A stretch of DNA of 8,941 nucleotides from Lawsonibacter sp. (GTDB lineage Bacteria; Bacillota; Clostridia; Oscillospirales; Oscillospiraceae): NCBI GenBank assembly GCA_022793355.1, contig JAAWCR010000020.1, positions 1 to 8,941 on the forward strand, read 5' to 3'. A program made the translations under genes and the position numbers. This document shows, in pieces, positions 6,987-8,941 of the stretch. The notes under the pieces were generated by a model. It ran no database searches. It was not told the DNA's origin and saw only the letters and a program-made list of their open reading frames with translations. Within the stretch, counting starts at the first letter, position 1; each line of letters starts with the position of its first letter.

Positions 6987-7022
6987 GAAATTATCCATCC
7001 CCTCTGAAAGGAGCAATCCCTT

Positions 7023-7256
7023 ATGACCCAGTCTGTTCGTAAATCCTCCCCCCGGCGGGATGCCCGGGAGGCGGAGCGCCAGGAGCTGATGAGCTCCCTG
7101 GCCCACACCCGTGCGCTCATCAATCAGGCCTACGGCGGCTTCAACACCGCCAGCGACGGAGATCTCATTGAATCCTTTGTCTTTGAGATCAACTCCCTCC
7201 AGGCCCGGTACAACTATCTGCTGCGCCGGGTCAAGGAACTGGAGGGGGCCACATGA
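7023..7256 (+). CDS. DUF2508 (YaaL-like) small protein
   Basis: This is a 77-residue charged, soluble protein. Residues 14-75 are mainly helical, with the pattern SLAHTRALINQAYGGFNTASDGDLIESFVFEINSLQARYNYLLRRVKE, which resembles the DUF2508/YaaL family (about 75 residues, one domain). The molecular function is not known. In Bacillus, yaaL lies directly upstream of bofA after recR. The same pairing with bofA is kept here, but recR is absent and the upstream neighbour is the SLH gene behind a terminator. AAAGGAG at 7007-7013 precedes the ATG by 9 nt. The stop overlaps the bofA start as ATGA. Expression is probably mother-cell specific, from the sigma-E promoter at 6959-6986. Confidence 0.85.
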   Translation: MTQSVRKSSPRRDAREAERQELMSSLAHTRALINQAYGGFNTASDGDLIESFVFEINSLQARYNYLLRRVKELEGAT

Positions 7257-7519
7257 CCCCCCTGCCTGGATATGTGGCCTGGTGCCTGGCCGGCCTGCTG
7301 CTGTGCGCCGCGCTGCTCCTCCTGCGCCGGCCGGCAGCCCGGCTGATCCGGCTGGCCCTGCGCTCCTCCGCAGGGCTGGCCGCACTGGCCCTGTTTGCCC
7401 AGGTGGGCCACCTGATCGGCGTGGATCTGGGCGTCAACCTGATCAACGCCTTTATCCTGGGACTTCTGGGCGCTCCCGGTTTCGCCCTACTGCTCATGCT
7501 CCAGTGGACGCTGCGTTAA
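7253..7519 (+). CDS. bofA: BofA-family pro-sigma-K processing inhibitor
   Basis: This is an 88-residue membrane protein, close to the length of Bacillus BofA. Two hydrophobic stretches (residues about 8-24 and 39-56) are followed by the family signature GVDLGVNLINAFILGLLGAPGFALLLML in residues 56-83, in which the G-N-x-x-x-A...G-x-L-G-x-P-G pattern is the recognisable core. In Bacillus, BofA sits in the outer forespore membrane with SpoIVFA and holds the intramembrane protease SpoIVFB inactive, delaying pro-sigma-K processing. The ATG overlaps the stop of the YaaL-like gene by 4 bp, with GGAGGGG (7241-7247) as ribosome binding site. It converges on spoIVB, whose product relieves this inhibition. 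No SpoIVFA, SpoIVFB or sigK is in the window, so a complete checkpoint is inferred, not shown. Confidence 0.9.
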   Translation: MTPLPGYVAWCLAGLLLCAALLLLRRPAARLIRLALRSSAGLAALALFAQVGHLIGVDLGVNLINAFILGLLGAPGFALLLMLQWTLR

Positions 7520-7542
7520 AATTCGGCCCTACATATCAAACC

Positions 7543-7582
7543 GCTGTGCGGACCCGGACGTCACTGCCCGGGTCCGCACAGC
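7543..7582. terminator. Candidate bidirectional terminator between convergent bofA and spoIVB
   Basis: Perfect 15-bp arms at 7543-7557 (GCTGTGCGGACCCGG) and 7568-7582 enclose a 10-nt loop. The hairpin fills most of the 68-bp gap between the two stop codons. Neither side has a strong U-tract: the minus-strand transcript continues GGTTTGATATG and the plus-strand one CACGCC. Termination efficiency is therefore uncertain, but position and stem strength fit a shared 3'-end structure. Confidence 0.65.
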
Positions 7583-7587
7583 CACGC

Positions 7588-8685
7588 CTACCCCGTCTGC
7601 CGGTTCTCTCCCACCGCCTGCTTCAGCATATTTTCCGCCAAAATGCCGTAGCCGCGGGTGGGGTCGTTGACCAGCACATGGGTCACCGCGCCCACCAGAC
7701 GCCCGTTCTGTAAAATGGGCGATCCGGACATCCCCTGCACAATGCCGCCGGTGGCCTTCAGCAGTCCGGGGTCTGTGACCTGGAGCATCATGCTCCGGGT
7801 CCCGTCCCCCTCCGGGTACAGGTGGGTAATCTGAACGTCAAATTCCTCCACCTCGTCCCCCCGGATGTTGGACAGAATCGTGGCCGGACCCTCCTCTACC
7901 TGGTCTCGGGCGGCCACCTCCACCGGCTCCACCTCATTGCCCACCGTCTCCCTTGGCATCTGACCGAAAATTCCCAGGTTGGTGTTGGCGTACAGTGTGC
8001 CCAAGTCCCTGGTCAGGTCAAACTGGCCGTGGAGCTCCCCAGGTGCGCCGCTGGCCCCCCGCTTCACGTCGGACACGCTGGCGGGCATGATGCTGCCCGA
8101 CTCCAGGGGCATGAGCATGGAGGTATCCACGTCATTAATCCCGTGGCCCAGTGCGCCGAACACACCGCTGGACGGGTCATAGAAGGTCATGGTGCCGATG
8201 CCCGCCATGGAGTCCCGCAGCCAGATCCCCAGCTGATAGACCCCCTGGCTGTTCTCCACCGCCGCCGCTTTCAGCTGCAGCTGCCGCTGGCCCCGCACCG
8301 CCTGGATAGTCAGGGGCTCATCCTCGCTTTGCGCCACCAGGGCCTGGACCTCCTCGATGGTGTCCACCTCGCCGCCGTTGATGTGGGTAATCACGTCGCC
8401 GGTTTTCAGCCCGCAGTCCCGGCCCGGGTAGGAGGCCCCCGCCTGCGTCTCCACCGGGGACAGGCCCACCACCAGCACGCCATCGGAAAACAGCTTGATT
8501 CCCACCGCCTTGCCCAACGGGATGACGGTGCGCCCCGCCGGCTGGCGGGACAGCTCTACCGCGGCAGAAGCCGTTATCGCCTCCGGCCGGGCCCTGCCGG
8601 CCAGCAGCGGCAGCGACAGGCACACCGCCGCCGCCAGTACGGCCAGGCCGAACACCACCGGGCCTTTCTTTTTCTCTTCTTCCAA
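7588..8685 (-). CDS. spoIVB: SpoIVB sporulation signalling serine peptidase (S55)
   Basis: This 365-residue protein is made in the forespore and secreted toward the mother cell, where in Bacillus it cleaves SpoIVFA to trigger pro-sigma-K processing. Layout: short lysine-rich N-terminus; signal-anchor helix (residues about 9-29); PDZ domain (about 62-142, with GLKTGDVITHINGGEV at 92-107); S55 peptidase domain (about 150-360). The catalytic triad aligns with Bacillus H236/D363/S378: His181 in GALGHGI, Asp305 in VTDPGLLKATGG, Ser320 in QGMSGSP. The Asp-Ser spacing of 15 residues is the same. KRGASGAPGEL (208-218) is another family hallmark. It is shorter than the 426-residue Bacillus protein, mostly before the PDZ domain. 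The start is a TTG at 8683-8685, preceded on the minus strand by AAGGGGGTGG; no better-placed ATG or GTG is available. It converges on bofA. Confidence 0.93.
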   Translation of the reverse strand: MEEEKKKGPVVFGLAVLAAAVCLSLPLLAGRARPEAITASAAVELSRQPAGRTVIPLGKAVGIKLFSDGVLVVGLSPVETQAGASYPGRDCGLKTGDVITHINGGEVDTIEEVQALVAQSEDEPLTIQAVRGQRQLQLKAAAVENSQGVYQLGIWLRDSMAGIGTMTFYDPSSGVFGALGHGINDVDTSMLMPLESGSIMPASVSDVKRGASGAPGELHGQFDLTRDLGTLYANTNLGIFGQMPRETVGNEVEPVEVAARDQVEEGPATILSNIRGDEVEEFDVQITHLYPEGDGTRSMMLQVTDPGLLKATGGIVQGMSGSPILQNGRLVGAVTHVLVNDPTRGYGILAENMLKQAVGENRQTG

Positions 8686-8718
8686 AATTCCACCCCCTTG
8701 CCATTGTCAATAAAAAAA

Positions 8719-8745
8719 GAGCGGACGGACTTTACCCGTCCGCCC
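8719..8745 (-). terminator. Intrinsic terminator on the minus strand upstream of spoIVB
   Basis: Read on the minus strand, GCGGACGG (8743-8736) pairs with CCGTCCGC (8728-8721) across a 7-nt loop and is followed by TCTTTTTTTATT. This is a standard rho-independent terminator, presumably for the gene whose stop is at 8879-8881, about 135 nt upstream. It also lies in the spoIVB leader, only about 25 nt before the spoIVB ribosome binding site. Confidence 0.85.
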
Positions 8746-8748
8746 TCT

Positions 8749-8777
8749 CATTATGGCCGGAGTTTTTATGATTCAAC
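8749..8777 (-). promoter_or_regulatory. Candidate forespore (sigma-F/G-type) promoter for spoIVB
   Basis: On the minus strand GGCCATAATG (8758-8749) fits the sigma-F -10 pattern GGnnAnAnTR and contains CATAATG, one base from the sigma-G -10 CATWHTA. GTTGA (8777-8773) matches four of five positions of the sigma-F -35 GYWTA, with a 14-nt spacer that is slightly short. Transcription would start near 8742, giving a leader of about 57 nt. The call rests on spoIVB being a forespore gene in Bacillus; the site itself is only moderately convincing. Confidence 0.4.
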
Positions 8778-8878
8778 CATGGGGAGGAATCCCACCCTTT
8801 CCAGCGCTCCCGGCGCCGGCTCTGAAATCGCCGGGCCAGAAAAATTGGGCTGGCTGAGAGATGGAAATTTGGAAAAAT

Positions 8879-8941
8879 TTACAGCTTCTCCTCCCACTCC
8901 TGCTGGCGGAAGCCGGTGAGCACAAAGCCCTCCCCCACCAG
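8879..8941 (-). CDS. 3' end of an unidentified minus-strand gene
   Basis: An open frame enters from the right edge and ends at TAA (8879-8881), giving only 20 residues: LVGEGFVLTGFRQQEWEEKL. It is probably a real gene terminus: it has codon use like its neighbours and is followed by an AT-rich stretch and, 135 nt on, by a minus-strand intrinsic terminator. Twenty residues are too few to name a family. In Bacillus, recN precedes spoIVB, but this tail does not look like RecN to me. Confidence 0.55.
   Translation of the reverse strand: MVGEGFVLTGFRQQEWEEKL

Noticed and set aside
6096..7385. Long minus-strand open frame (429 codons) across the SLH gene, its terminator and the YaaL-like gene
   Set aside because: Its product is a low-complexity Gly/Val/His-rich sequence with no recognisable motif. 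It runs antisense to two well-supported genes and through an intrinsic terminator; long antisense frames are expected at this GC content.
8767..8781. Tiny minus-strand frame ATG GTT GAA TCA TAA
   Set aside because: It has only four codons and no ribosome binding site; it overlaps the candidate promoter for spoIVB.
8809..8835. CCGGCGCCGG palindrome and a CCCGGCG/CGCCGGG pair right of the minus-strand terminator
   Set aside because: These are short GC-only repeats without a U-tract and are expected by chance in such a sequence. The stronger terminator lies at 8719-8745.
7822..8919. Long plus-strand open frame (365 codons) opposite spoIVB
   Set aside because: The opposite strand carries a full SpoIVB with its catalytic triad. 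The plus-strand product is His/Arg/Gly-rich and motif-free, and it continues through the minus-strand terminator.

Overview
The window looks like chromosomal DNA from a GC-rich, spore-forming member of the Clostridia, most likely an Oscillospiraceae-type gut anaerobe (Flavonifractor/Lawsonibacter-like). The basis is a strong G/C third-position bias, Firmicutes-type Shine-Dalgarno sites (AAAGGAG, GGGAGG), an S-layer-homology protein, and two sporulation genes (bofA and spoIVB). The genus is inferred from these traits, not from any search. No rRNA, tRNA, CRISPR array, IS element or phage gene is visible.

Bases 1-5601 hold five closely spaced plus-strand genes that read as one operon whose promoter lies left of the window. 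In order they are: the 3' part of a type IIA topoisomerase A subunit (GyrA/ParC-like), a DHH/DHHA1 phosphoesterase, a YitT-family membrane protein, a LUD-domain protein, and a lipoprotein with a degenerate transglutaminase-like domain. Spacings are 24 bp, a 4-bp overlap, 35 bp and 62 bp. Two of these proteins lack expected catalytic residues. The topoisomerase has Ser where the DNA-cleaving Tyr belongs. The lipoprotein has Ser and Phe where the transglutaminase Cys and His belong.

Bases 5640-6950 form a self-contained unit: a near-consensus housekeeping promoter, a secreted protein with three SLH repeats, and a strong intrinsic terminator.

Bases 6959-8941 form a sporulation region. A two-gene plus-strand operon (DUF2508/YaaL-like, then BofA) follows a promoter that matches the mother-cell sigma-E consensus at every defined position. 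It converges on minus-strand spoIVB, the forespore signalling protease, and the two are separated only by a 15-bp perfect inverted repeat. In Bacillus, BofA inhibits pro-sigma-K processing and SpoIVB relieves that inhibition, so two opposing halves of the sigma-K checkpoint sit tail to tail here. Upstream of spoIVB lies a minus-strand terminator, with a plausible forespore promoter abutting it. The last 20 codons of an unidentified minus-strand gene end the window.
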